64,000 bases of DNA. Source: Sphingomonas endophytica. Its GTDB lineage: Bacteria > Pseudomonadota > Alphaproteobacteria > Sphingomonadales > Sphingomonadaceae. Positions 43,071 to 52,657 of this stretch are shown piece after piece (position 1 is the stretch's first letter; each line of letters begins with the position of its first letter). Made by a program: the position numbers and the translations under genes. The DNA is taken from contig NZ_JACIJN010000007.1 in assembly GCF_014199415.1 (NCBI RefSeq), positions 1 to 64,000 on the forward strand, in the 5' to 3' direction. A model generated the notes under the pieces. That model saw only the letters and a list, made by a program, of their open reading frames with translations. It ran no database searches and was not told the origin of the DNA.

Positions 43071-43092
43071 CGCGCCGTCGGCGCTACGCGTG

Positions 43093-44943
43093 ATGGAAAT
43101 GCCTCCGCTGGTCGCGATGGTCGGCAACCCGAATGCCGGCAAGAGCGCGCTGTTCAACGCGCTGACCGGCGCGCGGCAGAAGGTCGGCAATTACCCCGGC
43201 GTCACCGTCGAGCGCCATTCGGGCCGGCTCGCGCTCGACGACGGACGGCCGGTCGAGCTGGTCGACCTACCCGGCGCCTACAGCCTCGAACCCTCCTCGC
43301 CGGACGAGCGCGTGACGCGCGACGTGCTGCTCGGCGCGCAGAGCGGCGAGCGGCGCCCGGACGCGCTCGTCGTGGTGCTCGACGCCGCCAATCTCGACAA
43401 CCATCTGCGCTTCGCGATGCAGCTGATCGCGCTCGGGCTGCCGGTGGTGATCGCGCTCAACATGGTCGATCTCGCCGAGCGCGACGGGCTGGTGCTCGAC
43501 CCGACAGTGCTGGCGCGCGAGCTGGGCGTGCCGGTCGTGCCGACAGTGGCGGTGCGACGGCGCGGGATCGACACGCTGCGCGCGACGCTGACCGGGCTCG
43601 TCGGGACCGCCGCCGCGCCGACCGCGCCCGCTGCGCCGGTCGAGGACATCCGCACGCTGCAACGCCGCGCCCGCGCATTGTCCAAGGCGGCGACGGTCAG
43701 CGAGACGCCGACGCGCCGCTGGCACCATGCACTCGACAGCGTCGCGCTGCACCCGGTGTTCGGGCCCATCCTGCTCGTCGCGTTGCTGTTCGTGATGTTC
43801 CAGGCGGTGTTCAGCTGGTCCGAGGCTCCGATCGGCTGGATCGAGGATGGGTTCACCGCGCTGGAGGCGGCGCTCAAGGGCATGATGCCCGACGGCTTCC
43901 TGCGCTCGCTGCTCACCGATGGCGTGATCGCGGGCGTCGGCGCGGTGCTGGTCTTCCTGCCGCAGATCCTGATCCTGTTCCTCTTCATCCTCGTGCTCGA
44001 GGCTTCGGGCTATATGGTCCGCGCCGCCTTCCTGATGGACCGGATGATGGCGGGGGTCGGACTGTCGGGGCGCGCGTTCATCCCGCTGCTGTCCAGCTTC
44101 GCGTGCGCGGTGCCGGGGATCATGGCGACCCGCACGATCGAGGACGAGAAGGACCGGCTGACCACGATCCTGATTGCGCCGCTGATGACCTGCTCGGCGC
44201 GGCTGCCGGTTTACACGATCATCATCGGCGCGTTCATCCCGGCGCGGCAGGTGGTGCCGTTCGTCGGCCTGCAGGGGCTGGTGCTGCTCGGGCTGTATTT
44301 GATGGGGATCGTCGGCGCGTTCGTCGCCGCGCTGCTGCTGCGCCGCACCGTGACCAAGGGCGAAAGCTCGGGCTTCATGATGGAGATGCCCAAATACCAG
44401 CTGCCCCGCCTCCACGATGTCGCGATCGGGTTGTGGAGCCGCGCGGCGATCTTCCTGAAGCGTGCGGGGACGACGATCGCGCTGACCACCGTCGTGCTGT
44501 GGGCGCTGCTCAGCTTCCCGCAGGCGCCGGCCGGGCAGAGCCAGGTCGAATATTCGGTCGCCGGGCGGATCGCGAGCGGGCTGGAGGTGATCGTTCGTCC
44601 GATCGGCTTCAACCACGACATCGCGCTGGCGCTGATTCCGGCGATGGCGGCGCGCGAGGTCGCGGTCGCGGCGATCGGCACCGCCTATGCGATCGACGAT
44701 ACCGAGGATGCGTCGGGCGCGAAGAGCCTCGTCGATCATCTGCGCGGGCGCTGGTCGCTGCCGACCGCGCTCGCCTTCCTGATGTGGTTCGTGTTCGCCC
44801 CGCAATGCATCAGCACGATCGCGGTGACGCGCCGCGAGACCAACGGGTGGCGCTGGCCGGTGTTCATGTTGGCTTATCTGTTCGTGACCGCCTATGTCAT
44901 GGCCGGAATCACATTCTGGCTGGCGACGTTCGCCGGTCTCTAA
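43093..44943 (+). CDS. feoB: Ferrous iron transporter FeoB
   Basis: A 616-residue Fe2+ transporter. The N-terminal G domain has G1 GNPNAGKS (about 11-18), G2/G3 NYPGVTVE and DLPGAYSL, and G4 NMVD. The membrane part (about 220-616) has LLSSFACAVPGIMATRTIED, the two Gate motifs and the C-terminal MWFVFAPQCISTIAVTRRET. It lacks the long C-terminal extension of enteric FeoB (773 residues). The ATG at 43093 is favoured; a GTG precedes it. Confidence 0.96.
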   Translation: MEMPPLVAMVGNPNAGKSALFNALTGARQKVGNYPGVTVERHSGRLALDDGRPVELVDLPGAYSLEPSSPDERVTRDVLLGAQSGERRPDALVVVLDAANLDNHLRFAMQLIALGLPVVIALNMVDLAERDGLVLDPTVLARELGVPVVPTVAVRRRGIDTLRATLTGLVGTAAAPTAPAAPVEDIRTLQRRARALSKAATVSETPTRRWHHALDSVALHPVFGPILLVALLFVMFQAVFSWSEAPIGWIEDGFTALEAALKGMMPDGFLRSLLTDGVIAGVGAVLVFLPQILILFLFILVLEASGYMVRAAFLMDRMMAGVGLSGRAFIPLLSSFACAVPGIMATRTIEDEKDRLTTILIAPLMTCSARLPVYTIIIGAFIPARQVVPFVGLQGLVLLGLYLMGIVGAFVAALLLRRTVTKGESSGFMMEMPKYQLPRLHDVAIGLWSRAAIFLKRAGTTIALTTVVLWALLSFPQAPAGQSQVEYSVAGRIASGLEVIVRPIGFNHDIALALIPAMAAREVAVAAIGTAYAIDDTEDASGAKSLVDHLRGRWSLPTALAFLMWFVFAPQCISTIAVTRRETNGWRWPVFMLAYLFVTAYVMAGITFWLATFAGL

Positions 44944-44952
44944 GAGGGCTTC

Positions 44953-45540
44953 ATGGCAGGCAGCGTCAACAAGGTCATTCTCGTCGGCAATCTCGGGCGC
45001 GACCCCGAGTCGCGCTCGTTCCAGAACGGCGGCAAGGTGGTGAACCTGCGCATCGCGACGTCGGAATCGTGGAAGGACCGCAATACCGGCGAGAAGAAGG
45101 AAAAGACCGAATGGCATTCGGTCGCGATCTTCAACGAAGGGCTGGCGAACGTCGCCGAGCGCTTTCTGCGCAAGGGCAGCAAGGTCTATATCGAGGGTCA
45201 GCTGCAGACGCGGAAGTGGCAGGACCAGCAGGGCAACGACAAATATAGCACCGAGGTCGTGCTGCAGGGCTTCAACTCGGTCCTGACGATGCTCGACGGC
45301 CCCGGCGGCAACGCAGGTGGCGGTGGCGGCGGTGGTCGTGACGACTTCGGCGGCGGCGGCGGCGACGATTTCGGCGGCGGCGGCGGTTATGGTGGCGGCG
45401 CGCGCGGCGGTGGCAGCAGCGGCGGATCGCGCGGCGGCAGCAGCAGCAGCGGCGGCGCGGGCGGCGGATCGCGCAGCGGCGGCGGTGGCAATTATGGCGG
45501 CGGCTTCGCGGACGACCTCGACGACGACGTGCCGTTCTAA
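44953..45540 (+). CDS. ssb: Single-stranded DNA-binding protein
   Basis: A 195-residue SSB. The OB fold is at 1-110 ([80 protein letters not shown]); a Gly/Ser-rich linker and the acidic tip DLDDDVPF, which recruits replication and repair partners, complete it. GAGGGC precedes the ATG. The sensor kinase gene starts at the base after its stop. Confidence 0.97.
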   Translation: MAGSVNKVILVGNLGRDPESRSFQNGGKVVNLRIATSESWKDRNTGEKKEKTEWHSVAIFNEGLANVAERFLRKGSKVYIEGQLQTRKWQDQQGNDKYSTEVVLQGFNSVLTMLDGPGGNAGGGGGGGRDDFGGGGGDDFGGGGGYGGGARGGGSSGGSRGGSSSSGGAGGGSRSGGGGNYGGGFADDLDDDVPF

Positions 45541-47088
45541 GTGACGCCGCCGCTCGCCGACCGGACACAGATCTGCCCCGAGGCGCTCGACGAGGCGAAG
45601 CGGTCGCAGGCGCTTGCCGCTTACGACGTCGATTCGCTGCGGGGAGAGGCCGCGCTGAAGCAGATCACCGACTTCGCCGCGCATCTGTGCGGCGTGCCGG
45701 TCGGGATCGTCAGCATCCTCGACACCGATCACCAAACGTTCCTGGCGCGCACCGGTGTCCCCGAGGGGCCGGAGCCGCCGCGCGAACATTCGTTCTGCGG
45801 CCATGCGATGTGGGGCGACGGGCTGATGGTCGTCCCCGACGCCACCGCCGACCCGCGCTTCGCCACCAATCCGCTGGTGACTGGCGACATGAACCTGCGC
45901 TTCTACGCGGGCGCGCCGCTGATCTCCGACGACGGGTTTCCGATGGGCTCGCTGTGCGTGCTCGATACGGTGCCGCACCCGGAGGGGCTCACCGCGCTCC
46001 AGCGCGAGGGACTGACGGTGCTCGCCGCCAACGTGCTCGCCCGGCTGCGCGATTCGCGCGACGTTGCGGTACGGCGCGCCTCGGTGCGCCGGGCGCGTAC
46101 CGCCGCGGCGGACAGCGAGACGCGCTTCCGCGTGCTCGCCGACACGATGCCGCAGATGGTCTGGTCGACGCTGCCCGACGGCTTCCACGATTACTATAAC
46201 GCACGCTGGTACGCCTTCACCGGCGTTCCCGAGGGGTCGACCGATGGCGAGGCGTGGAACGGGATGTTCCACCCCGACGATCAGGCGCGGGCCTGGGCGG
46301 CGTGGCGGCGTTCGCTGGAAACCGGCGAACCGTACGACATCGAATACCGGCTGCGCCATCATGCGGGCGGCTATCGCTGGGTGCTGGGCCGCGCGCTGCC
46401 GATCCGCGATGCCCGGGGCGCGATCACGCGCTGGTTCGGCACCTGCACCGATATTCACGAACAGAAAAGTACGCTGGAGCAGCGCGAGATCGTCAGCCAG
46501 GAACTGAGCCACCGGATCAAGAACATCTTCTCGGTGGTCGCCGGGCTGGTGCATCTGACCGGGCGCACGCACCCGGAGCTGGCCGGGCTGCTCGGAGAGT
46601 TGCGGCAGCGGATCACCGCGCTCGGCCGTGCGCACGACTTCGTTCGCCCGCACAGCGAGCAGTCGCGCCCGACGCTGCGGCAGGACAGCCTCCACGGGCT
46701 GCTCGGCGAATTGTTCTCGCCCTATCAGTTGCCCGGCAGCGAGCGGATCCGGATTACCGGCGACGACGTGACGGTCGACGATCGCGCCGCGACCCCGCTG
46801 GCGCTGATCTTCCACGAGCTGGCGACCAATGCGAGCAAATATGGCGCGCTATCGGTGCCCGACGGACATATCGCGCTGACGATCGCGACCGAGGCGAGCG
46901 ATGTCGTGCTGCACTGGTGCGAGCGTGGCGGGCCGCCGCTGTCGGGAAGCCCGGCGCAAGCAGGCTTCGGCTCGCAGTTGATCGAGATGAGCGCCGCGCG
47001 GCAGCTGGGCGGCTCCGTGGTGCGGGACTGGCCGGCCGCCGGTCTGGAAGTGACGGCGCGTGTCCCGCAGGTCGCCTTCAGCCGTTAG
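45541..47088 (+). CDS. GAF-PAS HWE-family sensor histidine kinase
   Basis: A 515-residue cytoplasmic kinase without membrane helices. A GAF domain (about 25-175; HLCGVPVGIVSILDTDHQTF, FCGHAMW, APLISDDGFPMGSLCVLDT), a PAS domain with PAC (about 190-305; LADTMPQMVWSTLPDGFHDY, DIEYRLRHHAGGYRWVLGRA) and an HWE kinase core follow: phospho-accepting His near 324 in ELSHRIKNIFSVVAGL, and HELATNASKYGALSVP as N box. GAF plus PAS suggests light, redox or small-ligand sensing. It starts with GTG directly after ssb, no own site seen. A receiver gene faces it. Confidence 0.9.
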   Translation: MTPPLADRTQICPEALDEAKRSQALAAYDVDSLRGEAALKQITDFAAHLCGVPVGIVSILDTDHQTFLARTGVPEGPEPPREHSFCGHAMWGDGLMVVPDATADPRFATNPLVTGDMNLRFYAGAPLISDDGFPMGSLCVLDTVPHPEGLTALQREGLTVLAANVLARLRDSRDVAVRRASVRRARTAAADSETRFRVLADTMPQMVWSTLPDGFHDYYNARWYAFTGVPEGSTDGEAWNGMFHPDDQARAWAAWRRSLETGEPYDIEYRLRHHAGGYRWVLGRALPIRDARGAITRWFGTCTDIHEQKSTLEQREIVSQELSHRIKNIFSVVAGLVHLTGRTHPELAGLLGELRQRITALGRAHDFVRPHSEQSRPTLRQDSLHGLLGELFSPYQLPGSERIRITGDDVTVDDRAATPLALIFHELATNASKYGALSVPDGHIALTIATEASDVVLHWCERGGPPLSGSPAQAGFGSQLIEMSAARQLGGSVVRDWPAAGLEVTARVPQVAFSR

Positions 47089-47094
47089 CGGACG

Positions 47095-47493
47095 TCAAGC
47101 GATCGTCGTCCACTGGACGAAGTCGAGACACTCGCCGCCGGCCGTCTCGCGCTGCGCCGCGGTCCGCGCCGCCGCGAGGATCGCCTCTTCGTTGAACGGC
47201 TTGCGGACATAGCCCAATGCGGCGTCGCGGTTGGTGATCTGCCCGGGGTTCGCGGTCACGAACACCACCTTGACCCCATAGTCGCGCGCGATCCGCTCCG
47301 CGATCTCGGGACCGGTCGGGCCGTCGCGCAGATTGACGTCGACGAACGCGAACCCGCATCCCGGCGCCGCTTTCAGCGCCGAAGGCGCGTCGGCCGCAAT
47401 CGCTGCGACATGATAGCCTGCATCCTCCAGAATGCGTTCGAGGTCGAGCGCGACGAAAATCTCGTCCTCGACGATCAGCGCGGTAGCGGTCAT
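47095..47493 (-). CDS. Single-domain response regulator receiver
   Basis: A 132-residue receiver with no output domain. The acidic pair is VEDE (9-11), the phospho-acceptor Asp52 in FAFVDVNLRDG, the Thr in VFVTANPG and the Lys98 in YVRKPF. It ends six bases from the convergent HWE kinase, its likely partner. In sphingomonads and other alphas such pairs often feed the general stress response or another phosphorelay; that link is inference. Confidence 0.88.
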   Translation of the reverse strand: MTATALIVEDEIFVALDLERILEDAGYHVAAIAADAPSALKAAPGCGFAFVDVNLRDGPTGPEIAERIARDYGVKVVFVTANPGQITNRDAALGYVRKPFNEEAILAAARTAAQRETAGGECLDFVQWTTIA

Positions 47494-47517
47494 GTCGGAG
47501 TTCTCGTCACGACGGGC

Positions 47518-48129
47518 TTAACCGCGATCAACTTTGCTTTGTTCCCGGCGCAGCAGGAAGATCGCGTGCTCGGCGAGGAAATTGGCCGCCGCGCCGCCGG
47601 TCTGCTTGTCGCCGGACAGGAACCACGCCCCCTCCACGATCACCCCGCGCTCGGCGAGATGCGCGCGGAAATCGTCGATCGTCAGATGGTGGATGTTGGG
47701 CGTATCGTACCAGCGTTCGGGCAGCAGCCGCGTCACCGGCATCCGCCCGCCCCACAACAGCGACAGCCGCACGCGCCAATGCGCGAAGTTGGGGAAGCTG
47801 ACAAAGGCATATCGCCCGATCCGCAGCAATTCGTCGAGCACCCGGTCGGGCGCACGCGCGGTCTGGAGCGTCTGGCTGAGGATCGCATAGTCGAAACTCT
47901 GGTCGGGATAGCCGGCGAGATCGGTATCGGCATCGCCCTGGATCACCGACAGCCCACGCCCAACCGCCACTGCGACATTGCCGGGATCGAGCTCCAAGCC
48001 GCGCACGTCCGCGCCGCGATCGTCGCGCAGCGCCGCCATCAACTCGCCGTCGCCGCAGCCGATATCGAGCGCGCGCGCGCCGGCGGGCAGATGCGCGGCG
48101 ATGATCGCCAGATCGGGTCGCAAACTCAT
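47518..48129 (-). CDS. metW: Methionine biosynthesis protein MetW
   Basis: A 203-residue class I SAM-methyltransferase-like protein: [15 protein letters not shown] (about 21-35), then [40 protein letters not shown], MetW-specific. It is usually paired with MetX, as here (ATGA overlap), and supports homoserine acylation. Confidence 0.92.
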   Translation of the reverse strand: MSLRPDLAIIAAHLPAGARALDIGCGDGELMAALRDDRGADVRGLELDPGNVAVAVGRGLSVIQGDADTDLAGYPDQSFDYAILSQTLQTARAPDRVLDELLRIGRYAFVSFPNFAHWRVRLSLLWGGRMPVTRLLPERWYDTPNIHHLTIDDFRAHLAERGVIVEGAWFLSGDKQTGGAAANFLAEHAIFLLRREQSKVDRG

Positions 48130-49256
48130 CGGCCTGCGCTCAGAAAGCCATGGATCACGCGGTCGAGTTCTGGCGAGTCGAGCAGGAAAGCGTCATGCCC
48201 GAACGGGCTCGACAGCTCGACGTAGCTCGCCGGCGCGCCCGCCGCCATCAGCGCATGGACGATGCTGCGCGACTCGGCGGTCGGGTACAGCCAGTCGGTG
48301 TCGAAGCTGACGAGGCAGAAACGCGTCGCGGTGCCGCGAAAGGCATTGGCGAGCAGCCCGCCATGCTCCTCGGCGAGGTCGAAATAATCGAGCGCGCGGG
48401 TGATGTAGAGATAGCTGTTGGCGTCGAACCGGTCGGTGAACGCCAGCCCCTGATGACGAAGATAGCTTTCCACCTGGAAATCGGCGTCGAATCCGAACGA
48501 CTTCTGCGCGCGCGCCTGCAAGCGCCGGCCGAATTTCTCGGTCAGCCCCGCTTCGGACAGATAGGTGATGTGCGCCGCCATCCGCGCCACCGCCAGCCCG
48601 GCGGCGGGCGGATCGCCGTCATAATAATCGCCGCCGCGCCAGTTCGGATCGGCCATCACCGCCTGCCGCCCGACCTCGTGAAAGGCGATGTTCTGCGCCG
48701 AATGCCGCGCGGTCGAGGCGATCACGACGCATTTCTCGACGCGGTCGGGGAAGGTCGCTGCCCAGCTCAGCGCCTGCATCCCGCCCATCGATCCGCCAAC
48801 CACCGCCATCAGCCGCGCGACGCCGAGATGATCGAGCAGCAGCGCCTGCGCGCGCACCATGTCGCGGATCGTGATGACCGGGAAGGTCATCGCATAGGGG
48901 CGGCCGGTCGTCGGATCGGTGCTCGCCGGTCCGGTCGAGCCCATGCACGAGCCCAGCACGTTGGTGCAGATCACGAAATAACGGTCGGTATCGATCGGCT
49001 TGCCGGGCCCGACCATCCGCTGCCACCAGCCCGGCTTGCCGGTGCGCGGGTGCGCGCTGGCCAGATGCTGGTCGCCGGTCAGCGCGTGGCAGACCAGCAT
49101 CGCATTGCCGCCGTCCGCCGCCAGCGTGCCATAGGTTTCATAGGCGATCTCGACCGGCGCGAGCAGCGCGCCGCCGTCGAGCCTGAGCGGCCCGGGCAGC
49201 ACGACGCGCCGCGACAGGCCGAACCGCTGATCGAGCGAGGAGGGCGTGGTGAGCAT
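48126..49256 (-). CDS. metX: Homoserine O-acyltransferase MetX
   Basis: A 376-residue alpha/beta-hydrolase enzyme that acylates homoserine for methionine synthesis. The nucleophile elbow is [15 protein letters not shown]; the Asp is in [14 protein letters not shown] and the His in [15 protein letters not shown]. Other signatures: [14 protein letters not shown] [12 protein letters not shown] and [20 protein letters not shown]. Start at the ATG 49256 ([14 protein letters not shown]); an upstream ATG at 49316 lies inside a hairpin and adds an Arg-rich leader. Acetyl versus succinyl preference cannot be told from the sequence alone. Confidence 0.93.
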   Translation of the reverse strand: MLTTPSSLDQRFGLSRRVVLPGPLRLDGGALLAPVEIAYETYGTLAADGGNAMLVCHALTGDQHLASAHPRTGKPGWWQRMVGPGKPIDTDRYFVICTNVLGSCMGSTGPASTDPTTGRPYAMTFPVITIRDMVRAQALLLDHLGVARLMAVVGGSMGGMQALSWAATFPDRVEKCVVIASTARHSAQNIAFHEVGRQAVMADPNWRGGDYYDGDPPAAGLAVARMAAHITYLSEAGLTEKFGRRLQARAQKSFGFDADFQVESYLRHQGLAFTDRFDANSYLYITRALDYFDLAEEHGGLLANAFRGTATRFCLVSFDTDWLYPTAESRSIVHALMAAGAPASYVELSSPFGHDAFLLDSPELDRVIHGFLSAGR

Positions 49257-49303
49257 CGAGCCGCCGCCTTTACGCGCCGCGCGGGGCCGGTGTCGAGATG
49301 GCG

Positions 49304-49336
49304 GGTCGGCAAGCATCGGCCTGCCCGTTGCCGACC
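49304..49336. promoter_or_regulatory. Perfect hairpin in the metX leader
   Basis: GGTCGGCAA and TTGCCGACC are nine-base inverted arms around 15 bases, 48-80 bases before the metX start. An ACCGATCGGT palindrome lies at 49371-49380 in the same divergent gap, and a CCCCGCG/CGCGGGG hairpin at 49397-49412. No match to a known SAM riboswitch was recognised. Confidence 0.45.
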
Positions 49337-49425
49337 TGATTCAGATTGATCGGTTACGATGGCCGCGTTGACCGATCGGTAACTTCGGCTGCCTAGCCCC
49401 GCGACCGCGGGGCATGGAGGCGCTT

Positions 49426-49989
49426 ATGGAATTACTCAGTTCACTTGCGGGGTTTATCGACAACGAAGGGCTGGCCGAGGCGTTCGCGATCAAGCCCGAC
49501 GACCCCGCGAAGATTCGCCGCCCGCTGCTCGACGGGATCGCGCGCAGCCGCGAGCAATTCGCCGAGCGCGCGGCCGGCGCCGTGAAGGGCGGCAGCCGCT
49601 GGTGGCAGCTGCAGAACGGCATCGTCGCCTTCACCGTCAAGCTGGCCGGCAGCACCTTCGCGCTCAGCGGGTCGCCGACCAACCATATTCCCGAGGCGCT
49701 GTTCGAGGCGTTTCTCGACAAGCTCGAACAGATCGTTGACGCCGGCGCGCTCGACGATGCGCTCAAGGCCGCGCAGGCAGAACGCGCGCGCGCGCAGGCG
49801 GCGGGGACCGGCGCGAACCGGCGTCGCGTGCGCAGCAGCGGCGAACGCCACCCCAGCAACGACCGCGAGGATTGGGACAGCCTCACCTGGGCGCAGCGCC
49901 AGAAGGTCAACGCGCTCTTCCGCGACGGCTGCAACCCCGACGGCACCACGATCGCCGAGGTCGGCTACAAGCCCGACGCGCAGCTTTAA
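49426..49989 (+). CDS. Conserved-looking hypothetical protein
   Basis: A 187-residue soluble protein with no recognised family. The ordered N-terminal part ([60 protein letters not shown]) is joined by an Ala/Arg-rich charged linker (about 120-145) to a compact tail, [20 protein letters not shown], that reads like a small DNA/RNA-contact motif. GGAGG lies five bases before the ATG at 49426; an ATG four codons earlier lacks a site. It diverges from metX. Confidence 0.75.
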   Translation: MELLSSLAGFIDNEGLAEAFAIKPDDPAKIRRPLLDGIARSREQFAERAAGAVKGGSRWWQLQNGIVAFTVKLAGSTFALSGSPTNHIPEALFEAFLDKLEQIVDAGALDDALKAAQAERARAQAAGTGANRRRVRSSGERHPSNDREDWDSLTWAQRQKVNALFRDGCNPDGTTIAEVGYKPDAQL

Positions 49990-50038
49990 GGGTTCCGCCC
50001 CTTCCCCCCGCGGCGCGCGCGCGCTACCCGCATCGGCC

Positions 50039-51187
50039 ATGACGAACGCGCCCGCTCCCAAGCCCTGGATCATGGACATCGCCCCGTACATTCCGGGGCG
50101 CTCGACCACCGACGACGGTCGCAAGGTCGCCAAATTGTCGTCGAACGAGAATCCGCTCGGCACCTCGCCCGCCGCACGCGCCGCCTTCGCCTCGGCCGCC
50201 GACACGCTGGAGCGCTATCCCGACGCCAGCGGCGCGATCGTGCGCGAGGCGATCGCGGCGCGCTTCGGGCTCGACGCGGCGCGGATCATCTACGGCAACG
50301 GCTCGGACGAGATCCTGCACCTCGCCGCGGGGGCCTTCGCCGGGCCGGGCGACGAAGTGATCTTCGTCCGCTACGGCTTCGCGGTCTACGAGATCGCGAC
50401 GCGGCGAGTCGGCGCGACGCCGGTGATCGCGCCCGACCGCGATTACGCCACCGACGTCGACGCGATCATCGCCTGCGTTACCGAGCGGACGCGCGTCGTC
50501 TATGTCGCCAACCCCAACAACCCGACCGGCACCTTCGCGCCGGCCGCCGAGATCGCGCGGCTCCATGCCCATCTGCCCGGCAACGTGTTGCTGGTGCTCG
50601 ATCAGGCCTATGCCGAATATCTCGCCGACCGCGATGACGACGGCGGGCTGGAACTGGCGAAGACCGCACGCAACGTGCTGGTGACACGGACCTTCTCGAA
50701 GATCCACGGCCTCGCCGCCGAGCGGATCGGCTGGGGCTATGCGCACGCCGACATCGTCCAGGCGCTGCACCGCATCCGCCTGCCGTTCAACATCACGATC
50801 GGCGGGCAGCGCGCCGCGGTCGCCGCAATCGAGGATCGCGCGTTCGTCGAGCACACCCGCGCGCACAATGCCGAATGGCGGGCGTGGTTCGCCGAGGAAA
50901 TCGCCAAGCTCGGCAATGCCGGGCTGCGCGCGATCCCGAGCGAGGCGAACTTCGTGCTGGTGGTGTTCGAGGGCGAGCTGACCGCCGAGACCGCGTACAA
51001 GGGGCTGATGGATGCGGGCTTTATCGTCCGCTGGCTGCCGGGGCAGGGGCTAGCGCAGGGGCTGCGCATCACGATCGGCACCGAAGCGGAGACCCGCGGC
51101 GTCGCCGCGGCGCTGCGAGAGCTGGTCGAGCGTGGTGCGGCCCCGGCGCACGCCGCCCCCGCCGATAAAGGCGTCGAGCGCGGCTGA
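50039..51187 (+). CDS. hisC: Histidinol-phosphate aminotransferase
   Basis: A 382-residue PLP aminotransferase, class I/II. Motifs are [60 protein letters not shown], and the PLP lysine in [20 protein letters not shown] (about residue 223). Next to tyrA it may also serve as the aromatic aminotransferase. It starts 49 bases after the hypothetical gene; TGATG coupling to tyrA. Confidence 0.94.
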   Translation: MTNAPAPKPWIMDIAPYIPGRSTTDDGRKVAKLSSNENPLGTSPAARAAFASAADTLERYPDASGAIVREAIAARFGLDAARIIYGNGSDEILHLAAGAFAGPGDEVIFVRYGFAVYEIATRRVGATPVIAPDRDYATDVDAIIACVTERTRVVYVANPNNPTGTFAPAAEIARLHAHLPGNVLLVLDQAYAEYLADRDDDGGLELAKTARNVLVTRTFSKIHGLAAERIGWGYAHADIVQALHRIRLPFNITIGGQRAAVAAIEDRAFVEHTRAHNAEWRAWFAEEIAKLGNAGLRAIPSEANFVLVVFEGELTAETAYKGLMDAGFIVRWLPGQGLAQGLRITIGTEAETRGVAAALRELVERGAAPAHAAPADKGVERG

Positions 51188-52095
51188 TGCTGCCGTTCGC
51201 GCGTGTCTCGATCATCGGCCTCGGGCTGATCGGTTCCTCGATCGCGCGCGCGGTGCGGCAATATATGCCGACCGTGCGGCTGACCGGGCATGACGCCGAC
51301 GCGGGCGTGCGCGAGATTGCGCGGCGGATCGACCTGCTCGACGATGTCGCCGATCATGCCGGCGCGGCGGTGACCGACGCCGATCTGGTGATCCTGTGCG
51401 TGCCGGTCGGCGCGATGGGCGCGGTCGCCGCCGAGATCGCTGCCGATCTGCCCGCCGATGCGATCGTCAGCGATGTCGGAAGCTGCAAGGCGTCGGTCGC
51501 GCAGGCGCTGTCGGCGGTGCTGCCCGCGGCGCGAGTCGTCCCCGCGCATCCGGTCGCGGGCACCGAGCAGAGCGGGCCGGAGGCGGGCTTCGCGACGCTG
51601 TTCCGCCGTCGCTGGTGCATCGTCACGCCCTTGCCCGACAGCGACGAGGCGGCGACGATCCGCGTCGAGGATTTCTGGCGGCGGCTCGGCGCGGATGTCG
51701 AGCGCATGGCGCCCGACCACCACGACCTCGTCCTCGCGGTCACCAGCCATCTGCCGCATCTGATCGCCTATACGATCGTCGGGACCGCCGACGACCTGCA
51801 ACAGGTCACCCAATCGGAGGTCATCAAGTTTTCGGCCGGCGGGTTCCGCGACTTCACGCGCATCGCCGCGTCGGACCCGGTGATGTGGCGCGACGTGTTC
51901 CTGTCGAACAAGGACGCGGTGCTGGAGATGCTGCAACGCTTCAGCGAGGATCTCAGCCAGTTGCAGCGCGCGATCCGCTGGGGAGACGGCGACGCGCTCC
52001 ACGACCGGTTCGCGCGCACCCGCGCGATCCGGCGGTCGATCGTCGATCAGGGGCAGGACGACGCCGCGGCCGACTTCGGGCGCAGGCACGACTGA
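51187..52095 (+). CDS. tyrA: Prephenate/arogenate dehydrogenase
   Basis: A 302-residue NAD(P)-dependent enzyme of tyrosine synthesis. The Rossmann motif is VSIIGLGLIGSSIARAVRQY; HPVAGTEQSGPEAGFATLF holds the catalytic His region; the helical C domain (LVLAVTSHLPHLIAYTIV, GGFRDFTRIAASDPVMWRDV) is complete. No chorismate mutase or ACT domain is attached. It overlaps hisC by one base. Confidence 0.94.
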   Translation: MLPFARVSIIGLGLIGSSIARAVRQYMPTVRLTGHDADAGVREIARRIDLLDDVADHAGAAVTDADLVILCVPVGAMGAVAAEIAADLPADAIVSDVGSCKASVAQALSAVLPAARVVPAHPVAGTEQSGPEAGFATLFRRRWCIVTPLPDSDEAATIRVEDFWRRLGADVERMAPDHHDLVLAVTSHLPHLIAYTIVGTADDLQQVTQSEVIKFSAGGFRDFTRIAASDPVMWRDVFLSNKDAVLEMLQRFSEDLSQLQRAIRWGDGDALHDRFARTRAIRRSIVDQGQDDAAADFGRRHD

Positions 52096-52106
52096 TAACC
52101 GTCATT

Positions 52107-52202
52107 CGTCATCCCCGCGCAGGCGGGAATCCAGACGCGCAGGTCCGTCGAAAGAGCCGAAACGTCCGAGGTTCTGGATTCCCGCCTGCGCGGGAATGAC
52201 GG
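52107..52202. repeat. Palindromic repeat family D, copy 2 (inverted)
   Basis: Inverted repeat CGTCATCCCCGCGCAGGCGG and complement, filling the gap between the convergent tyrA and DUF1489 genes; a likely two-way terminator. Confidence 0.85.
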
Positions 52203-52209
52203 ACTTGGC

Positions 52210-52617
52210 CTAGATCAATCCCAGCTCATTCAGCTTGCCCACCAGCAGCGGCGGCATCGCGGCGAGCCCGTCGGCCACGTCGCCGCCCAGATCGACCGGT
52301 GCGTCGCCCGCCTCCAGATAGCGCCAGCCCTGATGCGCGCGGCGCGGCTGCGCGAGCACCAGCCGCAGATCGGGATCGATATGGATCGCGACCCGCCCGC
52401 CCTCGGCATCGCCGAACGACAGGATCGGCGAGCGCGCGACCAGCTGGTGCTTGATGATCCAGAACAGCGACCCCTGCCCCGCGACCTCCTCGTGCCGCTT
52501 GGGCAGATAGCGCGTGGTCAGGAACACCGGCCCGGCGGCGGCGCGCGCCTGCAACCGCTCGGCAAGCAGGTCGACGCTCGCCGCGCCGAACGCGACCTTG
52601 GTGAGATGAAGCGGCAT
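52210..52617 (-). CDS. DUF1489 family protein
   Basis: A 135-residue protein matching the DUF1489 pattern: start MPLHLTKVAFGAASVDLLAE, TTRYLPKRHEEVAGQGSLFW, IIKHQLVARSPILSFGDAEG, and RAHQGWRYLEAGDAPVDLGG. The function is unknown; the family is common in alphaproteobacteria. It lies 40 bases downstream of the M23 peptidase gene on the same strand. Confidence 0.85.
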   Translation of the reverse strand: MPLHLTKVAFGAASVDLLAERLQARAAAGPVFLTTRYLPKRHEEVAGQGSLFWIIKHQLVARSPILSFGDAEGGRVAIHIDPDLRLVLAQPRRAHQGWRYLEAGDAPVDLGGDVADGLAAMPPLLVGKLNELGLI

Positions 52618-52657
52618 GGAAACAGCGATGTGGGTCGGCCACGCGCCGCCCGCAAGA

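Noticed and set aside
43267..46815. Open frame of 1182 codons opposite feoB, ssb and the kinase
   Set aside because: Low-complexity Arg/His/Asp composition spanning three convincing plus-strand genes; a GC-driven shadow.
49257..49316. Longer metX starting at the ATG 49316
   Set aside because: It adds an Arg/Pro-rich leader absent from the family and starts inside a perfect hairpin; the ATG at 49256 gives the normal N-terminus.
49257..49425. SAM-II type riboswitch before metX
   Set aside because: Alphaproteobacterial metX genes often carry one, but the conserved core could not be matched by eye; only generic hairpins are supported.
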